A stretch of 64,000 nt of DNA from Dyadobacter alkalitolerans DSM 23607 (GCF_000428845.1 NZ_AUAS01000018.1:35699-99698), one strand, 5' to 3'; shown: positions 28,376-37,251, counted from the stretch's first letter. Notes: generated from the sequence alone by a model not told the origin. Program-made: numbers and translations.

Positions 28376-28413
28376 AACCCGGAGCATTGCCACAGAACAA
28401 TGGCATCCGGGTT
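28376..28413 (-). terminator. Hairpin with T-tract on the minus strand
   Basis: Arms AACCCGGA (28376-28383) and TCCGGGTT (28406-28413) enclose an inner TGCCA/TGGCA pair, with a four-base bulge on one side. Seven consecutive A residues precede it on the plus strand, giving a T-tract after the stem on the minus strand. No minus-strand gene ends here. It may stop antisense transcription or act as a structured leader of the gene at 28452. Confidence 0.35.
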
Positions 28414-28451
28414 CGGTTCAATCAAGTTCACAATCAAACTTCATCAAAAAT

Positions 28452-28730
28452 ATGTACACACTACAAAATTCGACTAACAAAGAAATGAACGGAGGGAATG
28501 AAAAATTTATCGGTAACGAAGTTGCGTTAATGCAGCAATTCGAGATCGTAAAAGAGTTTTTTCAAACAGATAAAGGAAGCGAAGTGATTGGGTCGCTGCA
28601 CGCAATGATAGAAAGCTTTTTATTTACAGAGAACCTAAGCCAAGTAACACCAGAAATGCGGGAACATATTGTGAATCAGCTCCGTGTGGCGACGTTGGTT
28701 GCTAAATTGGAGAATAGTTATAATGGTTGA
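28452..28730 (+). CDS. Small hypothetical protein
   Basis: A 92-residue protein, not recognised. It starts MYTLQNSTNKEMNGGNEK. The chain from about residue 22 on looks helical (EVALMQQFEIVKEFFQ, then a final REHIVNQLRVATLVAKLEN), suggesting a helical-bundle or oligomerisation domain. It has no signal peptide or membrane segment. It stands alone within the accessory island, 150 bp before the SUKH-like gene. Confidence 0.45.
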   Translation: MYTLQNSTNKEMNGGNEKFIGNEVALMQQFEIVKEFFQTDKGSEVIGSLHAMIESFLFTENLSQVTPEMREHIVNQLRVATLVAKLENSYNG

Positions 28731-28880
28731 GAGCAGTGTGATTTGATGTTTGAATGCTTCTTTGCCGGTGTAAGGTAATGGGATCTCGATTCTAACGTTT
28801 AAGTTAAAATTTCATAACTCAACATTAACACAATAACACTCAACGATAAGAAGAAGGGCAAAATATTAACCTCATCGTAT

Positions 28881-29582
28881 ATGAGAAGCGTCATTAAATA
28901 CGGGCTCCTGTTTGACAAATCGTTCGCAGAAAAAATTGAAGGTGCTGGTAGATTAGATGTCATGCGATTGGAGGATGTGGCACAAACATCCCTTAGCAGT
29001 CAACACATTGAGTTCCTGTTAACAATGGGCATAAAATGCAATGACTTGATAGCATCCCCAGATATCCGTACCAATGTATATGATATCATCGATTTTTATC
29101 ACGAGAATATACGAACTGGCGAGGAAGAAATTCCATATAATCATTTGTTATTTGGAGTGGGAGGAGGTTCTATTGACCATATCCTGATAAATCGAGCCAC
29201 AAATGGAATCTTTGTTATAAAAAATGCTATAAGTGCAGGAAGGCAGTGGTCAGCCTCGCTTGAAAAGCTACTTTTTAGGAACGTTTTTGCCAGATATAGA
29301 CATTTAGAAACAAAACGATCGATGGTCTTTGTTAACTCTAACTTTACCTCGCACGATCTTGGTAAGTGCGATGCGACGTTAGAAAAATTCGGACTGGGTA
29401 AACTATGGTTTTCGGATACAGTTAGCCTCAGTGCAGAATCTAATAACAGGGCATTACAAATAGTGAAATTTGAGGGGTCAGGATGGTGGGTGCGTGTAAG
29501 CGCTGAAAATGAACTAGTCATTAGTGAAATTATTGAATCCATTTGTAATGTATTCGACATTCAACTTCGCAATGTAAAATGA
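28881..29582 (+). CDS. Hypothetical protein, possibly a SUKH-like immunity protein
   Basis: A 233-residue protein. The segment from about residue 32 to 115 has the rhythm of the SUKH (SMI1/KNR4) fold: an early SSQHIEFLLTMGIKC helix, then PYNHLLFGVGGGSIDHILIN followed by GIFVIKNAI. The C-terminal 85 residues are not recognised. SUKH proteins are immunity factors to contact-dependent or Rhs toxins. No toxin gene is present here, so this would be an orphan immunity gene. The family call is tentative. It lies 18 bp before a DUF5984 gene on the same strand. Confidence 0.4.
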   Translation: MRSVIKYGLLFDKSFAEKIEGAGRLDVMRLEDVAQTSLSSQHIEFLLTMGIKCNDLIASPDIRTNVYDIIDFYHENIRTGEEEIPYNHLLFGVGGGSIDHILINRATNGIFVIKNAISAGRQWSASLEKLLFRNVFARYRHLETKRSMVFVNSNFTSHDLGKCDATLEKFGLGKLWFSDTVSLSAESNNRALQIVKFEGSGWWVRVSAENELVISEIIESICNVFDIQLRNVK

Positions 29583-29600
29583 ACCTCTATTAATTTCATA

Positions 29601-30320
29601 ATGCAACATACTCTCCAACAGGATCTGCCATTTGTCGAGTTTACATTAAAACATCCAGACCGAACTGAACCCCTCGGCATTGAGCCGCATCAAACCGCGA
29701 GCTGGTTCAGCCTAACCGACAGCCATTATTGCCTGAACTTAGGGACCAAAAAATTATATCAATATTCTAAAGAGAGTAATGAGATTGAGCATACCAATAA
29801 TTCACGTTTTGTGGACTATTACTTAGTCCGATTTATTGAAGATTTCACCGAAATATTTCCACGCATCGCTACGGATGTTTCTGAAAACTACTATTCAGCC
29901 CTAAATAGTTACTCCAACCTGTTTGAATATTGCAATGAGCAAAAAATCAGATATGGAAATGATCTTACCTGGGTTTCATGCCGCACTTTAACTAACAACC
30001 ATTTAGAATTTGGCCCATTGATAGGTTTTTTTAAGTGCAAAGACGAGGTTAAAATAATTTGGAAAGCTGATCAGATGATAAATAACGCATCTGTCTGGAG
30101 TGCAGGGCGCGGTATCTTTTCAATGGGTTATAATGAATTCGTTTCCGAAGTAGAGTACTTTGGAAAGAGATTTTTCGAAGCTATGGAGTTACAAATTGAT
30201 CTCGCCCTTCAAAAGAAATGGCTTCCTATACATCTCAATGAGATAACTTTGATGAATGAACAATTAGTCAGAAAAGCAGATTTCTATAGAAGCTTGATTC
30301 TCCTAAAAGATAAATTGTGA
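29601..30320 (+). CDS. DUF5984 family protein
   Basis: A 239-residue protein matching DUF5984 by its pattern. It starts FVEFTLKHPDRTEPLG, continues with the SWFSLTDSHYCLNLG block (the family W-F-x-L-T-D-x-x-Y motif) and FVDYYLVRFIEDFTEIFP, and ends with GYNEFVSEVEYFGKRFFEAM. The biochemical role is unknown; similar proteins often sit in polymorphic-toxin immunity arrays. It follows the SUKH-like gene by 18 bp, so the two probably form a unit. It is cytosolic with no signal sequence. Confidence 0.65.
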   Translation: MQHTLQQDLPFVEFTLKHPDRTEPLGIEPHQTASWFSLTDSHYCLNLGTKKLYQYSKESNEIEHTNNSRFVDYYLVRFIEDFTEIFPRIATDVSENYYSALNSYSNLFEYCNEQKIRYGNDLTWVSCRTLTNNHLEFGPLIGFFKCKDEVKIIWKADQMINNASVWSAGRGIFSMGYNEFVSEVEYFGKRFFEAMELQIDLALQKKWLPIHLNEITLMNEQLVRKADFYRSLILLKDKL

Positions 30321-30446
30321 CACAGTTTTTCCCATTTCTTTCGAGGCATAGTCTATTCCGATTGAAGTGGGGCACTAATTAGAGGAACTACCTCTTGGAA
30401 ATTTTAGCAGCTAAATAGTGTTCTTCACAAGTTAAAAATAACAAGG

Positions 30447-30495
30447 ACCGGAAAAATATGGAATCTGATTCCAAATTTTTCCGGTTTTCCTTTTA
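30447..30495. terminator. Bidirectional terminator between convergent genes
   Basis: An 11-bp stem (30447-30457 with 30475-30485), one A-A mismatch and a further 6-bp inner stem form a long hairpin. It is followed by a T-rich tail on the plus strand and a weaker T-rich run on the minus strand. It lies between the DUF5984 gene and the convergent pdeM gene. Confidence 0.7.
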
Positions 30496-30515
30496 ATAAC
30501 TTAATTACAACCGGA

Positions 30516-31157
30516 TTAACAAACGGAAAAAACCTTGGTCTCGGTAGTAATATAAATCTTCCTATCCTTGGCCAGGTCCATTTGAAAACCGCCTGTAAAA
30601 ACGCCGAAGCTGGGGACGATGGCTTGATGGTTATCGATTACGAAACAGGGAAGGCGGACGCTTTGACGGCCTTTTCCGTAGGTTGTGAAAACGGGGTGGA
30701 CGTGGCCAGCGAAAATGAATTTTTCCGAAACTGCATCGACTTTTGGGTGATGGGTGAAAATAAAATTACCTTCTTCATAATCGTTTAAATGCACTTCCAG
30801 GTTGCATTCCAGGAACATACTTACCGGCAAAATGTCGTGGTTACCGATAACGATCAGCATTTGAATGTAATGATGTGCCGTGCGCCAGTTCTTAAAAAGC
30901 TCCCATTCAGCATTGTATTGGGCATGAAACAGGTCTCCCAGGAAAATGATGCGGGTGGCACCGGTGTTTTGAGCCAGCTCGTTCAATCTTTCGAAATTGT
31001 TTTCAATCGCATTGGGCGGCACCGCAATTCCTTCTTTTCTGAAATGGGTGATCTTGCCTAAATGAAGGTCTCCGATTAGTAATGTCTGCGTTTCTTGCCA
31101 AAAAATGGCTCTTTGTGTGAGTAAAATGAAATGGTTTTCTTTGATTTCAATCTGCAT
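30516..31157 (-). CDS. pdeM: Ligase-associated DNA damage response endonuclease PdeM
   Basis: A 213-residue calcineurin-like phosphoesterase. Metal motifs appear in order: LIGDLHLGK, FLGDLFHAQ, VIGNHD and FAGHVHPVF. Members of this family are encoded with an Lhr-like helicase, an ATP-dependent ligase and an MBL exonuclease, and act as manganese-dependent DNA endonucleases or phosphoesterases in that repair set. It overlaps the helicase gene by 11 bp and is the last gene of the operon, followed by a strong hairpin. Length is normal. Confidence 0.9.
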   Translation of the reverse strand: MQIEIKENHFILLTQRAIFWQETQTLLIGDLHLGKITHFRKEGIAVPPNAIENNFERLNELAQNTGATRIIFLGDLFHAQYNAEWELFKNWRTAHHYIQMLIVIGNHDILPVSMFLECNLEVHLNDYEEGNFIFTHHPKVDAVSEKFIFAGHVHPVFTTYGKGRQSVRLPCFVIDNHQAIVPSFGVFTGGFQMDLAKDRKIYITTETKVFSVC

Positions 31158-33609
31158 TACTATACTGTTTGATCATTTTCTGGATCCGGTCATCCAGCTT
31201 TTCCGATGTAAGTTGTTCTCGTAGCCGGTCTACCATAATAGGGAACGAAAAAGGCGTTGGTTTGCGGGTTTGTTTTACAATTATTTTCTGAGTTGCGATC
31301 CGGTCAAGCGCCTCCCGCATTCGCACTTCCTCCAACTGGTAAGTCAAAACTTCCTGGTAAGCCTGCTTGATCAGCAAATTGTTGTCTTCATATTTGGTCA
31401 TTACCGTAAATAGCAGCGAACTGGAAGCCTGTAACTGTCGTGTTTTAACATTTTTGCCCGGATAACCCTGAAACATTAATCCTGAAATTGCGGCAATTTC
31501 CCTGAATTTCCGTTTGGCCATTTCGGTTGCATTCACACTTTGATAAATGTCATCGACTAAATGTTTTGTAGAAAAAAGATCGACTTCCTTCATTACCTGC
31601 GCAAAATCAACATATTGGTCACTCAATAATTCAAAACCATAATCATTCATGGCCACTGAGAATGTAATCGGTTTGAGTTGACTAAGGCGATAGGCCAGTA
31701 TAATGGACATCCCTTCGTGCACCAAACGGCCTTCAAATGGAAATATGAAAATATGATGACCTTCCCGGGTTTCACATTGCTCTATAAGCAGTTCGTCGGT
31801 CTTCGGAATCATAGACCGGTTTGCCTGCAATTCCAATAATGGCTGCATTTTGGCCAGTTCGAGCTCCTTATGCGGATTATCAAGCGCATCTGCCAATCGC
31901 TCGCGGATGAATGTGGACAACTGTGATGACAGCGGCATTCGTCCGCCAGCCCAGCGCACCAGAAAGCCTTTTTTTCCCTCTGCTTTTTTGACACTAACCG
32001 TCATTTCATGAATTCGTAAAAATTCGACGGTCATGCCGGCGAAAGTAAAAACATCGCCCGGTTTCATCCATGTAACAAACGACTCCTCAACCGTTCCCAG
32101 ATATTTCCCGCTTTGCAGCTTTACCTTAATGCCTGTTTCAGAGACGATCGTGCCCATACTTAGTCTGTGACGCAATGCAACGCGCCGGCTTGTCACCTTA
32201 TACAGGCCATCGACACGCTCTACTTTTTTGTATTCATCATATACATGAAGCGAAGAGCTTCCAGTGGTAATGTATCCCAAAAGCCACTCCCACTCCTGCC
32301 TGTTCAGATATTGGTAACCATAAGCGTCACAAACTTCATCAAACAATTGAGCCTCATCAAAACCTTCGCCCACTGCCAAAGTCATCATCCACTGCGCCAA
32401 CACATCGAATGCATGAGCCACCGGCGGACGGTCTTCCAGCATATTTTTTGCAACGCCTTCCCGAAGCGAAACAGCCTCAATCAGCTCCAAAGCATTGGTA
32501 GGACAGAAATAAACTTTACTATCCACGCCCGGCCTGTGACCACTCCTGCCCGCACGCTGAATAAACCGTGCAATGCTCTTCGGACTCCCAACCTGAATGA
32601 CCGTGTCAACGGGCCGGAAATCGACTCCTAAATCGAGGCTGGCTGTGCATATAACCAGTTTGAGCCGCTCGTCGTGCAGCGCTTCCTCCACCCAATCCCT
32701 GATTTCCCTATCCAGCGACGCGTGGTGCAGCGCCATAATGCCAGCAAATTCAGGGTATTTATCAATAATGGTGCGATACCAGATTTCCGTTCCGGAACGC
32801 GTGTTTGTAAAAAGTAGCGTCGTATTACTTTCATTGACAATTTTTACCACCTGGTCAACAAGGCTCGTCCCCATATATCCCGACCACGGCAACGTCTGCA
32901 CGCGTTCAGGGATAATGCTTTCGACCAGGATTTTTTTATCTGTATTTGCCTTGATCACGGTGGACTTGGCAACCGGGAACTTCATGCCGAGCAGCACATG
33001 TTTCGCCTCGTCGAGGTTGCCGATGGTTGCCGAAATGCCCCAGGTTTGAAGGTCTGGCCTGATGCTTCTGAGCCTCGTCAACGCCAGTTCCGTTTGTGTC
33101 CCCCGCTTGCTGCCCATGAGCTCATGCCACTCGTCAACGACAATGGTGTGCAGGTTTTTAAATATTTCTGTGCTGTTTTTTTGTGCAAAAAGAATGTGCA
33201 GACTTTCCGGCGTAATGATCAGCGCATCAGGCATTTGCTTTTTCTGATCACTTTTTTCCTTGGCATTGGTGTCGCCGGTGCGAATGCCTACGCGCCAGGT
33301 CAGGTTCATTTCCAGCGCAGCACTTTCCATGTTCCGAAATAAGTCCTTGGACAATGCGCGCAAAGGCGTGATCCACAGGACTTGCAGGCCTCGTTTTGGT
33401 TTGAGTTCCTTATTGGCCTTTTCATTAATATGTCGGATCAATATCGGAAGCCAGAGCGAATAGGTCTTTCCACTCCCCGTTGGCGCATTCACCAAGCCGC
33501 TTTTCCCTTCCAGATAAGCCTCAGCCGCCTCCTTCTGAAACGCCGCCCACTTCCACTTCTTGGCCTTAAACCAATGTTCAACGATTGTATGTCCGGGGGA
33601 TTTGGTCAA
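31147..33609 (-). CDS. Ligase-associated DNA damage response DEXH-box helicase (Lhr-Core type)
   Basis: An 820-residue superfamily 2 helicase. Motif I is APTGSGKT (near residue 40), motif II DEWHELMGSKRGTQ (DEWH), motif III GISATIGN, motif V CTASLDLGVDFRPV and motif VI FIQRAGRSGHRPG. A winged-helix/Lhr-type C-terminal domain follows. Lhr-Core enzymes unwind RNA-DNA hybrids 3' to 5'. It belongs with PdeM, the ligase and the exonuclease, but is separated from the ligase gene by a 748-bp gap holding vapBC on the other strand. Confidence 0.92.
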   Translation of the reverse strand: MTKSPGHTIVEHWFKAKKWKWAAFQKEAAEAYLEGKSGLVNAPTGSGKTYSLWLPILIRHINEKANKELKPKRGLQVLWITPLRALSKDLFRNMESAALEMNLTWRVGIRTGDTNAKEKSDQKKQMPDALIITPESLHILFAQKNSTEIFKNLHTIVVDEWHELMGSKRGTQTELALTRLRSIRPDLQTWGISATIGNLDEAKHVLLGMKFPVAKSTVIKANTDKKILVESIIPERVQTLPWSGYMGTSLVDQVVKIVNESNTTLLFTNTRSGTEIWYRTIIDKYPEFAGIMALHHASLDREIRDWVEEALHDERLKLVICTASLDLGVDFRPVDTVIQVGSPKSIARFIQRAGRSGHRPGVDSKVYFCPTNALELIEAVSLREGVAKNMLEDRPPVAHAFDVLAQWMMTLAVGEGFDEAQLFDEVCDAYGYQYLNRQEWEWLLGYITTGSSSLHVYDEYKKVERVDGLYKVTSRRVALRHRLSMGTIVSETGIKVKLQSGKYLGTVEESFVTWMKPGDVFTFAGMTVEFLRIHEMTVSVKKAEGKKGFLVRWAGGRMPLSSQLSTFIRERLADALDNPHKELELAKMQPLLELQANRSMIPKTDELLIEQCETREGHHIFIFPFEGRLVHEGMSIILAYRLSQLKPITFSVAMNDYGFELLSDQYVDFAQVMKEVDLFSTKHLVDDIYQSVNATEMAKRKFREIAAISGLMFQGYPGKNVKTRQLQASSSLLFTVMTKYEDNNLLIKQAYQEVLTYQLEEVRMREALDRIATQKIIVKQTRKPTPFSFPIMVDRLREQLTSEKLDDRIQKMIKQYSNAD

Positions 33610-33712
33610 AGGGATGTTTGTAAAGTGTATTTCAATTTTAATTAAAAACTTATTCCATCAAATAACGCTTGTAACATAGAAGCTAAATTATATGTATTTC
33701 TTGTCTAATTGA

Positions 33713-33720
33713 TATATTTG
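33713..33720 (+). promoter_or_regulatory. Candidate -7 box of vapBC
   Basis: TATATTTG fits TAnnTTTG and ends 23 bases before the antitoxin ATG. A GAGG-like ribosome-binding sequence precedes the ATG, which is unusual in this window. A TTG at proper -33 spacing is not evident. Confidence 0.4.
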
Positions 33721-33743
33721 TTATAATCCAAAAACACGAGGAT

Positions 33744-33959
33744 ATGTTAACTACGATCGAAGGAATCTACGAAAATGGGCAGGTTACATTAAAGGAAGCT
33801 CCTCCTTTGAAAAATAAAGCAAAAGTGCTTATCACATTTATGGAAGACGCTGAAAGCCCATTTTCAGAAACCAAGCGCCCGCTAGGCACAATGAAAGGCA
33901 CTGTCAAGATGTCTGATGACTTCAATGATCCTATCAATGACCTAGCCGATTACATGTAA
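33744..33959 (+). CDS. vapB: VapB-like antitoxin (DUF2281-like)
   Basis: A 71-residue antitoxin. The N-terminus (TTIEGIYENGQVTLKEAPP) is an AbrB/UPF-like beta DNA-binding start. The C-terminal tail ends DDFNDPINDLADYM, the D-F-x-x-P-x-x-D/E-x-x-x-Y motif seen in DUF2281-type antitoxins that bind PIN toxins. Its stop overlaps the vapC start by one base. It should repress its own promoter and block the PIN active site. Confidence 0.8.
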   Translation: MLTTIEGIYENGQVTLKEAPPLKNKAKVLITFMEDAESPFSETKRPLGTMKGTVKMSDDFNDPINDLADYM

Positions 33960-34354
33960 TGACTTATCTTTTAGACACACACGTCGTGCTTTGGTTACTC
34001 GATGAAGAAAATCGGCTGTCCGACAAAGCTCGTTCTATCATTTCCGATTCCAACTCTATTTGCTTTGTAAGCATTGTATCGTTTTTTGAAATGGCGATCA
34101 AAAAGAAGATAGGGAAGCTGGAACTCTCTAAGGCAATCTCGGAATATATTCAAGAGCTCAAAAGAATAGGGATTTCATCATTACCAATCTCGCATGATGC
34201 ACTTGACAGTTATGAGAAGATTCCTTTCATCTCAGGACATGGCGACCCTTTTGATCGCTTTATTTTAGCAACTGCGTTATCCCAGACCTTGGCGCTTATA
34301 TCAGCTGATGATAAGTTTCAGCAATACAACGAGATTTTACCGGTCATTTGGTAG
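33959..34354 (+). CDS. vapC: VapC-type PIN-domain RNase toxin
   Basis: A 131-residue PIN-domain protein. The acidic metal site is visible: D6 in YLLDTHVVLWLL, E44 in VSFFEMAIKK, and D96/D99 in SGHGDPFDRFILATAL. Such toxins cleave tRNA or rRNA. It is coupled to the antitoxin gene by a one-base overlap. The pair lies antisense within the ligase-associated repair operon: its stop is three bases from the convergent ligase stop. Confidence 0.88.
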   Translation: MTYLLDTHVVLWLLDEENRLSDKARSIISDSNSICFVSIVSFFEMAIKKKIGKLELSKAISEYIQELKRIGISSLPISHDALDSYEKIPFISGHGDPFDRFILATALSQTLALISADDKFQQYNEILPVIW

Positions 34355-34357
34355 CCC

Positions 34358-35956
34358 TCACTTATACATCTCCAAAATCCCCTTCAACGCTTCCAGCGTA
34401 TCTGCTTCCTCTGCTTTCTTATCCTTCCGCCAGCGCAGAATCCTAGGAAACCTTACTGCGATTCCGGATTTATGCCTGGATGATTCGTTGATGCCTTCGA
34501 AGCCTATTTCAAAAACCAATTCGGGCTTGACAGTCCTTACCGGACCGAATTTTTCCAGGACGTTTCGCTTGATGAAATAATCGACCTGGCCAATTTCTAC
34601 GTCTGTCAGTCCGGAATATGCTTTTGCGAATGGGACCAGCTTCCCGTCTTCGCCCCAGACGGCGAATGTATAGTCGGTGAATAATTCAGCGCGCCTGCCG
34701 GAGCCTTTCTGGGCGTAAATGAGCACGGCATCGACACTTAACGGATCGATTTTCCATTTCCACCAATCGCCTTTTTTACGGCCTACCTGATAAGTGCTTT
34801 CTTTCCTTTTGATCATAAAACCCTCCGCAATATTCTGCCGGGAAAGCGTGTGTAACTCCCGCAAAACTGCCCACTCTTTGAAATCAATGAGCGGCGACAG
34901 ATTAAATACAAATTGATCAGGCGCTTTCTGATGAATGAGTTCCAGCTCCGTCCGGCGCTGTTGCTGGGTAAGGCCCCTGATGTCTACACCATTGACTTCC
35001 AAAATGTCATAAGCCAAAAATGCGACGGGCGCTTCTTCCAGCACTTTTTTGGATAGATTTTTCCTGCCAATACGTGTTTGCAGCACATTAAATGGCATCG
35101 GTTTATCATCCATGTAACTTACGATCTCTCCGTCGAGGACCGTTCCGTTTGGCAAAACTTCACTTAAAAAATGCAGCTCCGGAAATTTTTCGGTTGATAA
35201 CTCTTCACCGCGTGTCCAGATAAAAAGCTCATTGTTTCGATAAATAATTTGTGAACGAATGCCGTCCCACTTCCATTCGGCAAACCAATCTTCGGGGTTT
35301 CCCAAACCGGAAACGTCGCCTTCAATGGGATAAGCCAGGAAAAACGGATATGGGCGCGATGCGTTGTCATTTTCCCCTTTATCTAATATCAACTGCTCAA
35401 AGGTCGTCCCCGACGGCTCCCACTGACCCATGACCCGGTGGGCGATCACATTAGAATCAGTTTCCGTAGCTTCCGCTAATGCACGCACCACCAATGTCTG
35501 CGAAACCCCGATCCGGAAACTGCCCATCAATAATTTATTAAAAACAAAAGTCTCGTGCTGAGACAATTGCATCCAGGCTTGCAAGATATGGTCACGTTTT
35601 TCTTCGTCCGTCATACCGGGTAATAGTCCCAGATAATAGAACCATTCGGTAAGCGATTTGTCCGATCCGTCGACCTTACTTTTAGGCAAAAGCAATGAAA
35701 TGGTTTCGCCCAAATCGCCTACACTATGATAACTTTCCTGGAAAAGCCACATTGGAATACCAGCTTCTTCTGCCGCCCATTCTTTTACCATGGTCCTGTT
35801 CACCTTAAACGAAGGCCGGCGACCGGTAAAAAGCGTTAATGCCCAGAGTTTGTCTTCGTCGGATGCAGTCAGAAAATATTGCTTCATCAACTCCACCTTT
35901 GCATTGGTTTTGTTGGTGCGGTCCAGGTTCATGAAAAGTTCTGCGAATTGTTTCAT
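34358..35956 (-). CDS. Ligase-associated DNA damage response ATP-dependent DNA ligase
   Basis: A 532-residue ligase with an N-terminal DNA-binding domain (about residues 1-200), then the adenylation domain with the AMP-accepting lysine K229 in AEWKWDGIRSQII. Downstream motifs include DGEIVSY, EGFMIKRKES and a KGDWWKWKID block. A C-terminal OB domain follows. It seals DNA nicks with ATP and belongs to a four-gene DNA-damage set. Its start overlaps the exonuclease stop (ATGA), so the two are translationally coupled. Confidence 0.93.
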   Translation of the reverse strand: MKQFAELFMNLDRTNKTNAKVELMKQYFLTASDEDKLWALTLFTGRRPSFKVNRTMVKEWAAEEAGIPMWLFQESYHSVGDLGETISLLLPKSKVDGSDKSLTEWFYYLGLLPGMTDEEKRDHILQAWMQLSQHETFVFNKLLMGSFRIGVSQTLVVRALAEATETDSNVIAHRVMGQWEPSGTTFEQLILDKGENDNASRPYPFFLAYPIEGDVSGLGNPEDWFAEWKWDGIRSQIIYRNNELFIWTRGEELSTEKFPELHFLSEVLPNGTVLDGEIVSYMDDKPMPFNVLQTRIGRKNLSKKVLEEAPVAFLAYDILEVNGVDIRGLTQQQRRTELELIHQKAPDQFVFNLSPLIDFKEWAVLRELHTLSRQNIAEGFMIKRKESTYQVGRKKGDWWKWKIDPLSVDAVLIYAQKGSGRRAELFTDYTFAVWGEDGKLVPFAKAYSGLTDVEIGQVDYFIKRNVLEKFGPVRTVKPELVFEIGFEGINESSRHKSGIAVRFPRILRWRKDKKAEEADTLEALKGILEMYK

Positions 35957-37119
35957 ACTACTAAATCCCCTTCCCCTAAATCCCCTGAAGGGGACTTTGC
36001 TTGTTGAAGCTGTTTCGTTGATGGTTTTGTGTCGATGATGGCTTCGTCATCTAATGATTCTTTATGCTTTTCATAGGCGTCGGTTCCGGCGCTGATGTCT
36101 TGTACAACTTCTTCTTCCTCGTTTTCGTCTTCGTTGCCGTACATGGTGTGAACTTCACCTGCTTCAATGCCATTTTCGTTCAGATATCTTGCGTAAATGC
36201 TTGTATAGCCATGCGTTACATATACTTTTTCGGCTCCCGATTCTCTTACAGCCGTGTTCAGGTCCGGCCAGTCCACGTGATCGCTCAATACGAAACCCTG
36301 GTCCACGGCTCGGCGGTTTTTGGCGCCGCGAAGGGCCATCCATCCTGAGCAATAACCGAGGGAATAGGGGGCGAACTTTTTGATCCACGTGCTGCTGTCG
36401 ACCGAGGGCGGGGCTAACACCAATGATCCCCGAAATAGCCTCCGGTCGGTTTCCTTGGTGACCAATGTTAATTCGGGCAGATCAAAACCGGCCTGCTTTA
36501 ACCTCTCGTTTAATGTATAAATAGCACCGTGGGCGTAGATTATCTTGTCTTGTAATTCAATATTTTTCAAAATCCGCTGCATTTTTCCCAATGAATAGCC
36601 CATGAGCACACTGGCTTTATCTTCACTTTTATTCTGCCGCCACCAGTTGTCAATTTCGCTCATCACCTCATGCTGAGGCTGCCATTTGTAAATAGGCAAA
36701 CCGAAGGTTGATTCGGTAATAAAAACATTGCACTTGACTGGCTCATAAGGCGTTGCAAAGTTGTCATTTTCAAGCTTGTAGTCGCCGCTCGCAACCCAGA
36801 CTTCCCCCTTATACTCCACCCGGACCTGCGCAGAGCCAATGATATGCCCCGCAGGATGCAATGAAAATGTGACACCATTGATCACAAATTTCTCGTAGTA
36901 CTCAACAGTTTGTAAAGAGATATCCTGCCCTAATCGCAGCCGTAAAATGGGTTCGCTATCCTTGTGAGCCAGATAATGTTTGCTTCCCCAGCGCGCGTGG
37001 TCGCTGTGCGCATGCGTGATGATCGCCCGGTCAACGGGGATCCATGGATCAATGTGCGCATCTGCAACGGCGCAGTATATACTTTTCCCTGTAAACTGTA
37101 AAAGAGATTGTGCTGGCAT
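35953..37119 (-). CDS. Ligase-associated DNA damage response exonuclease (MBL fold)
   Basis: A 388-residue metallo-beta-lactamase/beta-CASP-type nuclease. Metal motifs include ITHAHSDHARWG near the N-terminus, HPAGHIIGSAQV and the later SDHVDWPDL. It should be an exonuclease acting with the ligase and Lhr-like helicase. The gene is first in the cluster and overlaps the ligase gene by 4 bp. The C-terminus is odd: the last residues (KSPSGDLGEGDLVV) are encoded by an intergenic-type repeat (35961-35999), so the tail is probably not part of the fold. The real family length ends earlier. Confidence 0.9.
   Translation of the reverse strand: MPAQSLLQFTGKSIYCAVADAHIDPWIPVDRAIITHAHSDHARWGSKHYLAHKDSEPILRLRLGQDISLQTVEYYEKFVINGVTFSLHPAGHIIGSAQVRVEYKGEVWVASGDYKLENDNFATPYEPVKCNVFITESTFGLPIYKWQPQHEVMSEIDNWWRQNKSEDKASVLMGYSLGKMQRILKNIELQDKIIYAHGAIYTLNERLKQAGFDLPELTLVTKETDRRLFRGSLVLAPPSVDSSTWIKKFAPYSLGYCSGWMALRGAKNRRAVDQGFVLSDHVDWPDLNTAVRESGAEKVYVTHGYTSIYARYLNENGIEAGEVHTMYGNEDENEEEEVVQDISAGTDAYEKHKESLDDEAIIDTKPSTKQLQQAKSPSGDLGEGDLVV
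35961..35999. repeat. Bacteroidota G/C-rich repeat with CCCC-TGAA-GGGG hairpin
   Basis: The segment contains the tandem CCCCTTCCCCTAAATCCCC pattern and the perfect palindrome TCCCCTGAAGGGGA (35981-35994). This type of element is a familiar dispersed repeat in Bacteroidota genomes. Here it lies inside a reading frame and encodes the end of the exonuclease (SPSGDLGEGDL). Confidence 0.6.
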
Positions 37120-37187
37120 GGCTTGAAAAATATTAAAAGTGTGCCAATTGCGGACCGAGGCCTCTGACGCCTTTGAAAAATAAGTGC

Positions 37188-37195
37188 TATTTTTG
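37188..37195 (+). promoter_or_regulatory. Candidate -7 box upstream of the DUF5618 gene
   Basis: TATTTTTG matches TAnnTTTG and lies 56 bases before the ATG at 37252. No TTG occurs at the ideal distance, so the call is weak. Confidence 0.25.
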
Positions 37196-37251
37196 AGTGA
37201 CCAATTTCCCTGGCCTGCGTCTAAACAAATATCATTATCAAATACACAACT

